From Lachnospiraceae bacterium (GTDB taxonomy: Bacteria > Bacillota > Clostridia > Lachnospirales > Lachnospiraceae), in NCBI GenBank assembly GCA_014804355.1, contig JAAUZY010000102.1, positions 1-64,000 on the forward strand: a stretch of DNA of 64,000 nt, given 5' to 3'. Below are positions 36,340-45,900 of the stretch, one piece after another. The notes under the pieces were generated by a model. That model worked only from the letters and a program-made list of their open reading frames with translations, did no database searches and was not told the DNA's origin. Position 1 is the stretch's first letter, and every line of letters starts with the position of its first letter. The position numbers were made by a program, and so were the translations under genes.

Positions 36340-37113
36340 TTAAAACTGCCTGAGCACCCGTATCGTTCTCCTCACAGTAATCCAAAGTGCGTGACGTACC
36401 CCGTTCTTCCTAAGCGCCATATAACCTTCTCTGAAAGATACCAGATAGTTGCGCAACCCGGCATTGCTTGTCCCACCGTAGAACATGGCGATCAATACCT
36501 CCGGCACATACGCCAGACGGTTGCTTTCATCTTTCAGAAAACGAACCATGAACTCATAATCTGCAGCACAGCGATAACTGATATCATATGTGCCATATCG
36601 TTCATAGATTTGTCTTTTTAAAAAAAGCGTAGGGTGTCCCGGCATCCAGCCGTCCCTGATCCTGCCTTCTCCCATATGCCACGTTCTGACAACATGCTCA
36701 CCCTCCACATAGACCAGATCGGCATGGGCTCCTATACAGTCCACGCCGCCATGTTCTATAGCCTGAACAAGCTTCGAGACCGTATCTCCGGTACACAATT
36801 TGTCATTGCACACTGCAACAATATCCCCTGTGCACATAGCCCATGCCTTATTCATGGCATCATACAGCCCTCTGTCCGGCTCTGAGATCCACCGCACACT
36901 AATCGTAAGATCATCTGCCGCTCCCTCACAACCCGGATACCGTCCGGCAAACTCCCGTATCACATCCAATGTCCCATCATGGGAACCTCCGTCCACGATC
37001 ACCACCTCGATCGGGGCATAGTCCTGCTTCTCAATGCCCGCAAGCGTGACTGCCAGATCATCCTTCACATTATATGTTGTTACCAGTAAAGATACTTTCT
37101 GCATACTCCACAT
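36340..37113 (-). CDS. Glycosyltransferase family 2 (WcaA-like)
   Basis: A 257-residue GT2 without membrane helices. KVSLLVTTYNVKDDLAVTLAGI, the nucleotide site IEVVIVDGGSHDGT, SEPDRGLYDAMNKAWAMCTGD and ADYEFMVRF mark the colanic/capsular GT2 subgroup that has VVDGGSTDGT instead of VNDGSTDGT. Either the ATG at 37113 or that at 37104 could be used; AAGG lies better placed for the second. It is the first gene of a three-gene unit with the two large membrane proteins, 22 bases ahead of the next start, and has a good promoter at 37183. Confidence 0.9.
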   Translation of the reverse strand: MWSMQKVSLLVTTYNVKDDLAVTLAGIEKQDYAPIEVVIVDGGSHDGTLDVIREFAGRYPGCEGAADDLTISVRWISEPDRGLYDAMNKAWAMCTGDIVAVCNDKLCTGDTVSKLVQAIEHGGVDCIGAHADLVYVEGEHVVRTWHMGEGRIRDGWMPGHPTLFLKRQIYERYGTYDISYRCAADYEFMVRFLKDESNRLAYVPEVLIAMFYGGTSNAGLRNYLVSFREGYMALRKNGVRHALWITVRRTIRVLRQF

Positions 37114-37182
37114 GCCTTCCGCGTGACACCCGAAGACATCACATCAGATTTTCTGTTTTACCACTACCTTCTGAACTGTTAT

Positions 37183-37211
37183 ATTTTACCTTATTTTTGC
37201 AGAATATGCAA
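37183..37211 (-). promoter_or_regulatory. Sigma-A type promoter for the GT2 / GT-C operon
   Basis: TTGCAT (37206-37211) and TAAAAT (37183-37188) on the minus strand, spacer 17 bases, 70 bases before the GT2 start. Confidence 0.6.
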
Positions 37212-37312
37212 TTAACCCTTTCAGATAATAGACAGGTATATATTATGGGTTTGAATACAACAATATATAGTAATTGTTTCGTGTTTATTACATTTTAAGT
37301 ACTTTTGCAAAT

Positions 37313-37327
37313 ACAACTATTTGTTGT
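37313..37327. promoter_or_regulatory. Inverted repeat, possible operator half of the XRE gene
   Basis: ACAAC-tattt-GTTGT, a five-base inverted repeat 75 bases upstream of the XRE start. Weak on its own; see the better palindrome at 37359. Confidence 0.3.
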
Positions 37328-37358
37328 GCAATAATGCATGTAACAGCTATTCAGTTCG

Positions 37359-37374
37359 TTATCTGAGCAGATAA
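37359..37374. promoter_or_regulatory. 16-bp palindrome before the XRE regulator, possible operator
   Basis: TTATCTG-AG-CAGATAA is a perfect inverted repeat ending 27 bases before the ATG at 37402. Palindromes at this place are often autoregulatory sites of the XRE protein. Binding is not shown. Confidence 0.4.
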
Positions 37375-37401
37375 AAATTATTTCCCTGAGAGGTGAGCCG
37401 C

Positions 37402-37746
37402 ATGAAAGAGCTGCGTGAAATGATAAGAGATCTGCGTGAAGATCATGACTTAAAACAAAAGACAGTTGCCGCCCATCTCGGCATCTCACAGCAGACCTAT
37501 TCCAATTATGAAAACGGTCATCGCGAAATACCGATATGGGCGGTCGTTGCTCTGGCAAATTATTATAAAGTCAGTACCGATTATCTTCTGGGTACAGACT
37601 CCGGCTATCCGGGCAGCACCAATCTCAACAATACCTATCTGGACGATGTGACCATGCACGATGTAATGTATGATATCCAGCATCTGAAACCGGAAGACCG
37701 TAAGGATCTCATGAAGTACATCAGATACCTGAGACATAATGACTAA
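37402..37746 (+). CDS. XRE family transcriptional regulator
   Basis: A 114-residue DNA-binding protein. Residues about 3-60 form the Cro/CI helix-turn-helix: LREMIRDLREDHDLKQKTVAAHLGISQQTYSNYENG followed by PIWAVVALANYYKVSTDYLLG, the standard XRE ending. The C-terminal 50 residues (PEDRKDLMKYIRYLRHND) are probably a dimer helix. GAGG lies eight bases before the ATG. It is the only regulator between the large glycan genes on the left and the giant secreted proteins on the right, with a palindrome just upstream and a bidirectional terminator just downstream. Targets may include itself or the divergent GT2 operon; unproven. Confidence 0.92.
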   Translation: MKELREMIRDLREDHDLKQKTVAAHLGISQQTYSNYENGHREIPIWAVVALANYYKVSTDYLLGTDSGYPGSTNLNNTYLDDVTMHDVMYDIQHLKPEDRKDLMKYIRYLRHND

Positions 37747-37778
37747 ACGCGGCAGTTTGAACTTTCACTGCCGCGTTT
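37745..37778. terminator. Bidirectional terminator between convergent genes
   Basis: AAACGCGGCAGT pairs with ACTGCCGCGTTT in a perfect 12-bp stem with a ten-base loop. It separates the XRE gene from the end of the giant LRR protein gene. Confidence 0.85.
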
Positions 37779-37807
37779 ATAATGTTATTCGGTGTCAAGA
37801 TCAATAA

Positions 37808-40800
37808 TTACTTATTGATCTTGACATTCATTGTAATTGCCGGACCGACAGTGTTGACACCCTGTCCGTCGTACATGGCATACATCGTTATTTTATTAGT
37901 AGAACCCCCTGCAAAGGAAACAGTGTTCTTCAGTTTCACATACACATCTATGGAACCGTCCGCCCGCGGTTCGCCGCATCTGATTTCAAAAGAATCCTGC
38001 GATTTCGTATCTTTCTCCCCGAACACGACATCCGCAATATTACCGACACTGCCTGCCTTCGGCGTAACCCTGAAGGTCGCCTCGTATGCTTTATTGGACA
38101 TGTACAAATTCAGATTGGTTTTGTCGGCCGTCACCTTCGGCAGCACTTGTGCAGTCTTAATCTTCAATATACCCGGTACCCACATACCGCCATAACCGCC
38201 GTAATTTGCAAGTCTTACCCACATCCGGACAGGATATGTCTTCTTATTCTCCAGATCGGCACCTTCCCTCGGTGCAACATATACCTTGCCGTCGAGAACC
38301 TCCGCACGGAAATACTCGCTCTCATCATCTCCGAGTGCAGGCTCTCTGCCATCGGCATCAAAGATCTGTACCTCCTCCACGGTATCCTTCAGATTTGTAA
38401 ATGACGGTGTATATACAATGCTGTTCTTTAATGTATACTCTCCCTGTCTGTCCACCAGATTCAGCACGCCCTTCGGCGACATCTTCACAGAAATCGAACC
38501 GTTATAAACCTTCACGTTGAACTTAACGGCTTTTCCTTGGAAAGTATTGGCACCTCCGGTGTACACGGGCTTCATAGTAAATGCGTACTTCTGCTGGCTT
38601 ACTCTGTTTATTAAAGATATCAGAAGGACATTGTTCTCGATTTCCCAATTGAAACTCTCCTTGACCTCACTCATTCCTTTAGTCGTACATACAATCGAAT
38701 CTATCGTTTCCATCGGATCGATCTCATAACCTTCAGGCAACTTAACATTCATAGTAAGCTCCGCCGTCTCCGTATATGCACCATCCGATACCGCCGACAG
38801 ATTAATCGAAGGCGCTCCCTTTACTGTCATATTCGGAAGTGTATTTACAACTTTTACCGTTAATACGACCGCATTATAACGTTCCCCTTCAATGCCCTCC
38901 ACAGCATCGCACTTAAACTTATAGGAGCCCGGCTTAATATCCGGATCAACCTGTACGGTTCCCACGCCATCATTGTATTCTACATGCAGATACTCCTGCT
39001 GAGCCGCATTCGTGGCCGTTGGCTGGAAATAGAAATCCTGATTGTCAGCCAGTTGTGTATCACACTGATTGGAGGTCAGATAGAATTGCTCTACCTGCTC
39101 CGTATAGTTACTGTTCAAATTGACCGTTGCTGCTTTCAGCTTGATCTTCGGATCGGCTCCTGTTGCCTTAACGTTATACGTGTACTTAAATGACTGCCCT
39201 TCTGCCCACTCACTGTTTCTAACTGACAGAACCACCTTACCAGAGCTAAGACTGCTGTTAGCATCCGTTTGCATTTCTATCTGACCCTGATCATTTATAA
39301 TAATATCCCTGCTTACGGCATCCACGGTACTCCCGGAAGCCTTTTCAATCGTCCATTCGCCTTCGTCCAATCTGACTTGCTCTTTATTCTTGCTCTTTGT
39401 GTCTATCAACGTCAATTTGATCGTTCTTGCAGCCGGAAACGAACTATACACATCCGAAGTTCTGTCTAACTTATAGGATGGTTTCACTGTCTGAGTTGGA
39501 ATCGTTATCTTATATTTCTTAACTGCACTCTCTTTATATCCCTCGAAGTGCAGTACCAGATATCCGGTTGTGATCAGATTATTATTTTCCGTGAGGATCA
39601 TCTGATCCTCCTTCTGTGTAATGATTCCGGTCTCCTCATCGATCTGGAAATTCTCGGTGAAGAGCCAGTCGTTTTTCTTCTGATCTGTGGACAACGGCTC
39701 TAACGTATATCGTGACACCTTTTCATTTCCCAGATTGGTGACAACAGGCTTCACCTCTGTACCGTCATTGGCATAGAACAGATTAATCTTCGGCTGCTTC
39801 TTGTCAAACGCAACCTTCGGATTCGGCAGGGAAGCCTTGACTGTGATCTTGAGCGAGGTAGGAATCACTCTGTCACCTACCTTAACCTTCACATTATAAC
39901 TCGCCTCCAATTTGGAATATCTTGGATTAATCGTATAATAGTGTACCGTATCCGTGCTGTTTAATTTATCACGTTCACACTTAAAGTCATCCACAGGAAG
40001 CTTCTCATTTTTCGCATCAACCAGCTCAATGATATCCGGATTGATTATTGTCCCGCCATAAGCGCTAATAACCCGTATTACCGCTCCTTCCTCTTTATTT
40101 GGATTCAAAGTAATCGAAGTCGTGGACAGACGAGGGGTCTGATCTATGACCTGAATAATAAGTTTGCGCGATATTGTCTTCTTATCCGCATTTGTCGCTG
40201 ATACTGTAATCGTTGCCTCACCATTGGCACCCTTCGGAATAGTCACTGTATTCGTAGTGACAGCATTCGCCGTAGAAGTAGATGCAAGCCTTGCTACGCT
40301 GCTGTCGCTGGTGGTCCATTTCAGTGCAACTGACATTTCGTCTAAATCCGCGTCATATGCCAATGCCTTTAACTTAACCACCCGTGCATTCTGACTCACG
40401 ATCTTGCTGTCCAAGGAAGCGATCTGCACCGTCTGTCCGCCAATCTCCTCCTCGGTTATCGTGATAAACCGCTCGTCATTGTCATCCACTGTCAGCAGCA
40501 GAGATTCAACATCGGTCTTGGTAACATGTATAGCTACACGCTTGAGTATTTCGCCATTGCCACCGGTCACTTTTATATTAATATATGCCAGACCTTCCTT
40601 CAGTGCGGTAACCATTCCGGTAGTCTTGTCCACCTTGGCAATCGCAGGCTTGTCCGAACTAAAATCTATCTTAGATGCAGGAATAACATTATGATCTCCA
40701 TCGAGCAGGAAAAGCCTTGTAGTCTGACCAACCTTTAGTTCTGCCCTGCTCTCCCCGTCAGATCCATTAGAAAATTCTACCGTCACATCTGTACCATTGA

Positions 40801-42655
40801 TCGCGCTGCTTCCCGATATATTCTCAAATTCAGCAGTAACTCTCGCACCGCCCTTAGGCATTACAAATGACCAAACATAATCTTTGCTTTTAATCTCGAT
40901 ACCGTTATATTTTATGGAAATCAGCTTGCTTTCCTGGGCATTCCATTTCGGAATCACATAAATCGTCGTGCCTGCCTCAACACCTTTTCCACCATTTTCC
41001 TTGTTTGGATCCTTGGGATCAGCAGTTCCATTTGGCTTTTCTATCGATAATTTTATCTCTCCCTTTCCCGTTCCCAAAAGCGGTTCTTGAACACTGCATT
41101 GATAATATAATGGCTTTTCTTGTCCCGTTTCATCCTCGATTGAAACGAAGGTTATATAATTATTGTTTTTTACCGCATATTCCTCAACTTTACCGCCTGC
41201 AACACCAATCAGATACAGACGTTTTACTTCCGGAAGCGCGCCATCTTCAATCAGACAGTCCGGCTCCGTAATCTGCACACGAATCAATCCGGAACAATCC
41301 ACAAACGCATATTGCTCGATCAGACTCACCAGCCTCAGATTTATACTTCCGAGATTATAGCAGCCCTTAAACGCATAAGCGCCAACCGTCTTTGTTTTAT
41401 TAACACTAACAATCTCCACTGACACTAAGGAACGGCAATCTGCAAATCCATACTGCGGAATCGCCGTAAGTGCCTGCGGCAACGTAATCTCCCGCAGCTC
41501 ACTACAGGAAGCAAATGCATATGCACCCATCGTGCTGATATTTTTAGGGAAAACAATAGACTTCACCGCACGGCAGCCGTTAAACGCATACTCGCCTATA
41601 CTCGTCAATGACTCCGGAAATGTGAAGATCATGTTGGAACAAAATTCTTCCAGTGCTGAACAGCCGTTAAACGCATGATCGCCAATACTGTCTAACACAC
41701 TCCTGTCAATGCTCTGCATATATACCATAAATAACCGTGAATCGCCATAGAACGCACGATTACCAATGCTCTCAATCGTTGCGGGCAGCGCAAACTGCGT
41801 CAGTGCGCTACACCCCTCAAAAGCGCTCTCCTCTATGGCGGTCACGCCCACAGGAATCGTCATGCCCTTTAAAGAGGTACACCCTTTGAAAGCATTCGAT
41901 CCAATCGTCACAACGCCCTCCGGCATCTTAATGTATGTAATCCTCGTATTGCCCGTAAAAGCACCGGAAGCGATGCGCTTGATCCCCTTCGTCTCATCAA
42001 GCACCACATTGCCCTCTACCTCGCCGCCGTCCGCTTTCGTGATATGCGTCAGTGTACCGCTTTCATCCACGGTATAGACATACTGCTCATTCGCGTCATA
42101 AGTTATCCGCATACCCACTTCGTCCTGGAAGGACATCATTCTGGGAGCAAGCCCTTGAACCTCCGCCGGATTTTTCTCGTTCTCATCCGCTTCCTCATCT
42201 GTTTCTTGTTCCGCAGCCTCTCCGGCTTCTCCGCTCAGATCGCCGTTTTCCCCTGTCTCATCGTCAGGATTTAGCGCTTCTTCACCGTTCGGATCCTCTT
42301 CCTCCGATCCGCACGTGTTCTCCGAATCATTCTGATCATTACCAGCTGAATCTCCCGGATTTTCCTGGTTATCCCCTGTAGAGGCATCCGGATTTTCCTG
42401 TCCACTCTGATTTTCTCCTGCAGAGCCGTCCGCCTCATCATCCGTCGTCTGGCCACCGCCCTCACTGTCATCCGGTGCAGTCTCTCCCTCGGAAGTCTGT
42501 GCGTCAGTTTCTCCCTCCGCAATCGAACTTCCATTATCTTCAACTGCGGCGGAAATCCCCGAAAGATCCGGTCCCGCTGCCAGAACTGTCATTCCGTTTG
42601 TACTCACCGCAAGACTGAATGCCAACAGTAACGCCAATACCCTTTGTTTTCTCAT
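37808..42655 (-). CDS. Giant secreted protein with BspA-type LRRs and Ig-like repeats
   Basis: A 1615-residue exported protein. Residues 1-27 are a signal peptide (MRKQRVLALLLAFSLAVS). Residues 30-165 are a highly acidic Glu/Asp/Gly/Asn/Ser linker. Residues about 230-490 are BspA-type leucine-rich repeats (IGSNAFKGCTSLKGMTIP, IGNRAFYGDSRL, IGEYAFNGC). Residues 580-660 look like a bacterial repeat segment, and 680-860 contain Ig-like (BIG2) units with AIAKVDKTTGMVTALKEG and TSDSSVARL. The rest is beta-rich repeats of unknown family. No LPxTG or other anchor is seen at the C-terminus (TMNVKINK). GGAGG precedes the ATG. It lies downstream of the glucosaminidase gene and probably is a surface or matrix adhesin. 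Confidence 0.87.
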   Translation of the reverse strand: MRKQRVLALLLAFSLAVSTNGMTVLAAGPDLSGISAAVEDNGSSIAEGETDAQTSEGETAPDDSEGGGQTTDDEADGSAGENQSGQENPDASTGDNQENPGDSAGNDQNDSENTCGSEEEDPNGEEALNPDDETGENGDLSGEAGEAAEQETDEEADENEKNPAEVQGLAPRMMSFQDEVGMRITYDANEQYVYTVDESGTLTHITKADGGEVEGNVVLDETKGIKRIASGAFTGNTRITYIKMPEGVVTIGSNAFKGCTSLKGMTIPVGVTAIEESAFEGCSALTQFALPATIESIGNRAFYGDSRLFMVYMQSIDRSVLDSIGDHAFNGCSALEEFCSNMIFTFPESLTSIGEYAFNGCRAVKSIVFPKNISTMGAYAFASCSELREITLPQALTAIPQYGFADCRSLVSVEIVSVNKTKTVGAYAFKGCYNLGSINLRLVSLIEQYAFVDCSGLIRVQITEPDCLIEDGALPEVKRLYLIGVAGGKVEEYAVKNNNYITFVSIEDETGQEKPLYYQCSVQEPLLGTGKGEIKLSIEKPNGTADPKDPNKENGGKGVEAGTTIYVIPKWNAQESKLISIKYNGIEIKSKDYVWSFVMPKGGARVTAEFENISGSSAINGTDVTVEFSNGSDGESRAELKVGQTTRLFLLDGDHNVIPASKIDFSSDKPAIAKVDKTTGMVTALKEGLAYINIKVTGGNGEILKRVAIHVTKTDVESLLLTVDDNDERFITITEEEIGGQTVQIASLDSKIVSQNARVVKLKALAYDADLDEMSVALKWTTSDSSVARLASTSTANAVTTNTVTIPKGANGEATITVSATNADKKTISRKLIIQVIDQTPRLSTTSITLNPNKEEGAVIRVISAYGGTIINPDIIELVDAKNEKLPVDDFKCERDKLNSTDTVHYYTINPRYSKLEASYNVKVKVGDRVIPTSLKITVKASLPNPKVAFDKKQPKINLFYANDGTEVKPVVTNLGNEKVSRYTLEPLSTDQKKNDWLFTENFQIDEETGIITQKEDQMILTENNNLITTGYLVLHFEGYKESAVKKYKITIPTQTVKPSYKLDRTSDVYSSFPAARTIKLTLIDTKSKNKEQVRLDEGEWTIEKASGSTVDAVSRDIIINDQGQIEMQTDANSSLSSGKVVLSVRNSEWAEGQSFKYTYNVKATGADPKIKLKAATVNLNSNYTEQVEQFYLTSNQCDTQLADNQDFYFQPTATNAAQQEYLHVEYNDGVGTVQVDPDIKPGSYKFKCDAVEGIEGERYNAVVLTVKVVNTLPNMTVKGAPSINLSAVSDGAYTETAELTMNVKLPEGYEIDPMETIDSIVCTTKGMSEVKESFNWEIENNVLLISLINRVSQQKYAFTMKPVYTGGANTFQGKAVKFNVKVYNGSISVKMSPKGVLNLVDRQGEYTLKNSIVYTPSFTNLKDTVEEVQIFDADGREPALGDDESEYFRAEVLDGKVYVAPREGADLENKKTYPVRMWVRLANYGGYGGMWVPGILKIKTAQVLPKVTADKTNLNLYMSNKAYEATFRVTPKAGSVGNIADVVFGEKDTKSQDSFEIRCGEPRADGSIDVYVKLKNTVSFAGGSTNKITMYAMYDGQGVNTVGPAITMNVKINK

Positions 42656-42762
42656 TTTTCCTCCACCTTTTCTGTATATCACCCTAAACCACGTTTTCTC
42701 TTCCGAAACGCAACTATATTTTCCATCCGCTTCGTTTTCTGTGTTACCATTTCCTAATGCAA

Positions 42763-42802
42763 AAAGCGTAAGCCTGTCCCTTTTCCGACAAACTTACGCT
42801 TA
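42763..42802 (-). terminator. Rho-independent terminator after the glucosaminidase gene
   Basis: On the minus strand AAGCGTAAG pairs with CTTACGCTT, extended by TGTC/GACA, and is followed by a T run. It separates the two giant genes, so the LRR gene needs its own promoter in the 42656-42760 stretch; I found none that convinces. The 42803-42914 stretch shows nothing further. Confidence 0.8.
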
Positions 42803-42914
42803 TTGTATCATTTCTAATTGTATGGTGCAAGAGGTTACACTACAAGATATTGTGTTTTTAAGGAAAATTTAAGATTATTTTCTGTTCTCCATTCTTCTAA
42901 AGAAACATTATATT

Positions 42915-45900
42915 TTACAACAATAAATTCTTCCACCATACCAGAGTTTTTGCCCCTATCGTATAAGTGATTTTTTTCTCGCCTCCGTAATTGCCGATTC
43001 CTCTTATAGTCACGGCAGCCTTTCCTTTATTTGTATGATTTGTGTATGTGCCCGCGTCTATCACATAATCCACTCCCCATACAAGCTCCTCCGGATTGCC
43101 GCTCTTGGTTACCTTCAGATCCTCCGGTGTCAACGTGATCTCCCGTCCGTTACGGTATACCTGCGCCTTAACAGTCACCTTCGCTTTAGCGATATCCGCC
43201 TCTACAATGCGATATGTGGCCGAAATTATGGCCGGGCTCTCCTCGCCGTCACCCGCCTCACCTGCATAGGCACCCATTCCTTTCGCCGTGACACGAATTC
43301 TGGTGCCGGCCACAGGAATATCTTCCGCTTCCACCGGGTCACCCGCTCTTCTGTCAATCTTATTTCCATCAATATCGTTCCAGCTCACGGATTCCGCGTA
43401 GGTATAGATCAGATTTCTGTCATAATCCCTGCCTGCTGCCAGCTTACTTCCGTTACAATCTTTCAGTACCACCGGGCTCTTCCATGTATTCTTTTTACCT
43501 TTGTATACCATATCCTTGGCAGTCATCGTAAGTTTACCGTTATCCTGCGCCATCCGTCCGTCCGTGATTCTGTAACGGCCTACTATGCTGCCCTTGAAGT
43601 TCCCTTTGCCGGTTATCGTAATCTTAGGGAGCCTGCTTTCCGCCCATTCTTCCGAATCTACAGGCGTGACCGCATTATTGTTTGCATATTTGATCGTGTA
43701 ATCCTTACCCGCAGTCAGCTCATTGTCATTAAAATACAGTAGCACCACCGGCTTTGTGCCGCCTTTAACATAAGGCGCGGTGATTTCCGAAAGCGTCGCA
43801 ACCTGCTTCAGCCGTTCCGGCTCATCCTGTGTATAATATTTCATAGTGATTGCCGGATTCTGTCCACCGTCATCGGGACTGATATTATAAGCCGTTATTT
43901 TATAGGTCTTCCTGATCTGTCCCGTATATTCATTAATACCTTGGAACGTGACGGTAGCCGTACCGACTTTAGCCGTATTCTTATAGGATACCAGATAGTC
44001 ACCCGTGTGGCCGTTATCCGTGCTCTCCTCCAGCTCACGGCCATTCAGCGTCAGTGTGTAAGCCCCGTCAGGCTGCCTTGCATCCTCCTCTTTTCCGGTA
44101 TATTCTCTGGCTGTTATACCTTCTACCTTTGCTTTGGCGATAGACGTGCCCACGATCTTATAATTGATGCTTTTGCTGCCCGCATAGCCACTTCCCTCGA
44201 CGGCGGTAATCGTCGCCGTAGCGGTTCCAATCGAAGTATTGTTGGTGTAGCTTACCGTGTAATCACCTGTCAGCCCGCCATCCTTGCTCTCCACAAGTGT
44301 CTGTTTCTTGTAAGTTACCTTCAATGTCTCCGGCTCGATACCGATCCCGTGTTCTTTATCTACCAGCTCATTGCTGTAAGTCTGATTGGGGATCTTAGCA
44401 ATGGAAACTTTACTCATCAGCACTTCCTGCGTAATGGTCTGGCGGATCGTGATCGTACCGCTGTATCCGCCCTTACCCTGGATCACAATGGGATAGGTGC
44501 CGGCGGCTTTATATGCACCTGCTTCCGTCAACGGGTAAGTTACCGTATAGTCCGTATTTCTGGCCAGCTTCTTTCCACCACGATATACCGTCGGTACGCT
44601 CTTAATGACTTTGCCGCTGTAAGCAACTGTGATATTATCCGCCGTGATATCCGTATCAGTCAGAGCTTTCGGAATAATGTTAAACGTTACCTGCTGCGTA
44701 CCGGCATAATTTCCTTTACCTTTGACAGTAATGGTAGGTGCCGCTTTGCCTTCCTGATTGACATTCTTATTATTCTTATAGGACACCGTATAATCTTTAT
44801 TCAGAACCAGCTCGATCAGATCTCTCTCCCCGTTTTCGTAAATCACACTGTCGTACACCTGTACAACAGGCTTAATCGCGCTGCCGGTATAAGTCTGATC
44901 CCCTACGGGCAGCACATAGAATCCTTTGCCCTGCTCTTCGAAATAGGGATAAAGCACAATGTCCTTACTGTAGACGGCGGTCGTCTCATCGAACCTGCGT
45001 CCTGTACCGTTCCCGCCGGTGTACCAACCGATAAAGATACTCTCTGCCGGATCATATCCGCTCTCAAGCAGCATCTGCTCTCTTGCCCGCAGCGTTTCCT
45101 CGGACAATGTACCGCCGTATAGCACCCGCTGGGGTTCGCCCAGCACGGTCATGCCATTCGTGCCCGGCTTCATAAACGTAACGGTACAGTTTTCCACTAT
45201 GACAGTATGCTCCGCCGTATAACCGCTCTCGCACCCCGACACTTTCGCCGTAATCACCGCTGTGTTGTTATTCGGATCATTGCCCACCGCCGTCACTTTG
45301 CCGTTCTCTACTGTGGCAACAGCCGGATTAGAGCTTCTCCAGACCACACTTGTGTCCGAGGTGGTGTCCTTCGGATAATATTCCGCAGACAGATTAATAC
45401 TCTGCCCCGCAAGCAGGGTCGTCCGGTCCGCCGGATCTGTCTCCTGTGCGTTTCGATTCGTCAAGGTAATCCCGCAAATCGGCGCGCTGACATATACCGT
45501 GCGGGAAGCCGTCTGACCTCCCGCTTTGGCCGCCTTCGCAACGATCTCCACTTTTCCTGCGCCGACGGCGCTCACGACCGCCTTGGAATCATCTGTCGGA
45601 TCCGCCTTGACCGTGGCAATCTTCGCATTTTTCGAAGTCCATGTGATCTTTCGATCCGCCGTCGTGTCCGCCGGATCAAAGGTAACCTGCAGGACTGCCT
45701 GATCCGTATTCTCTGCTATCTCCGTCGGACTAAGTCCCGTAGTGTCCTGCACCACCGTATCGGGACGACGCAGGAAAATCTCCTCTTTATCAAGCGTAAT
45801 TGCCTGCAGGGATATGATTACTTTAACCTTGCAGGACACCTCCACTTCCTGATAAGTTGCCGTGATTACAGCTTCTCCCGCTTTTCCGGATTCCTCTCCG

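Noticed and set aside
42044-42543. Arg/Gln-rich frames over the acidic linkers of the giant proteins
   Set aside because: They are the complement or shift of Asp/Glu-rich repeats and are compositional artefacts.
43941-45122. Long plus-strand open frame (393 codons) opposite the glucosaminidase gene
   Set aside because: It is a shadow of a highly repetitive, strongly coding minus-strand gene; its protein has no family motif and no ribosome binding site.
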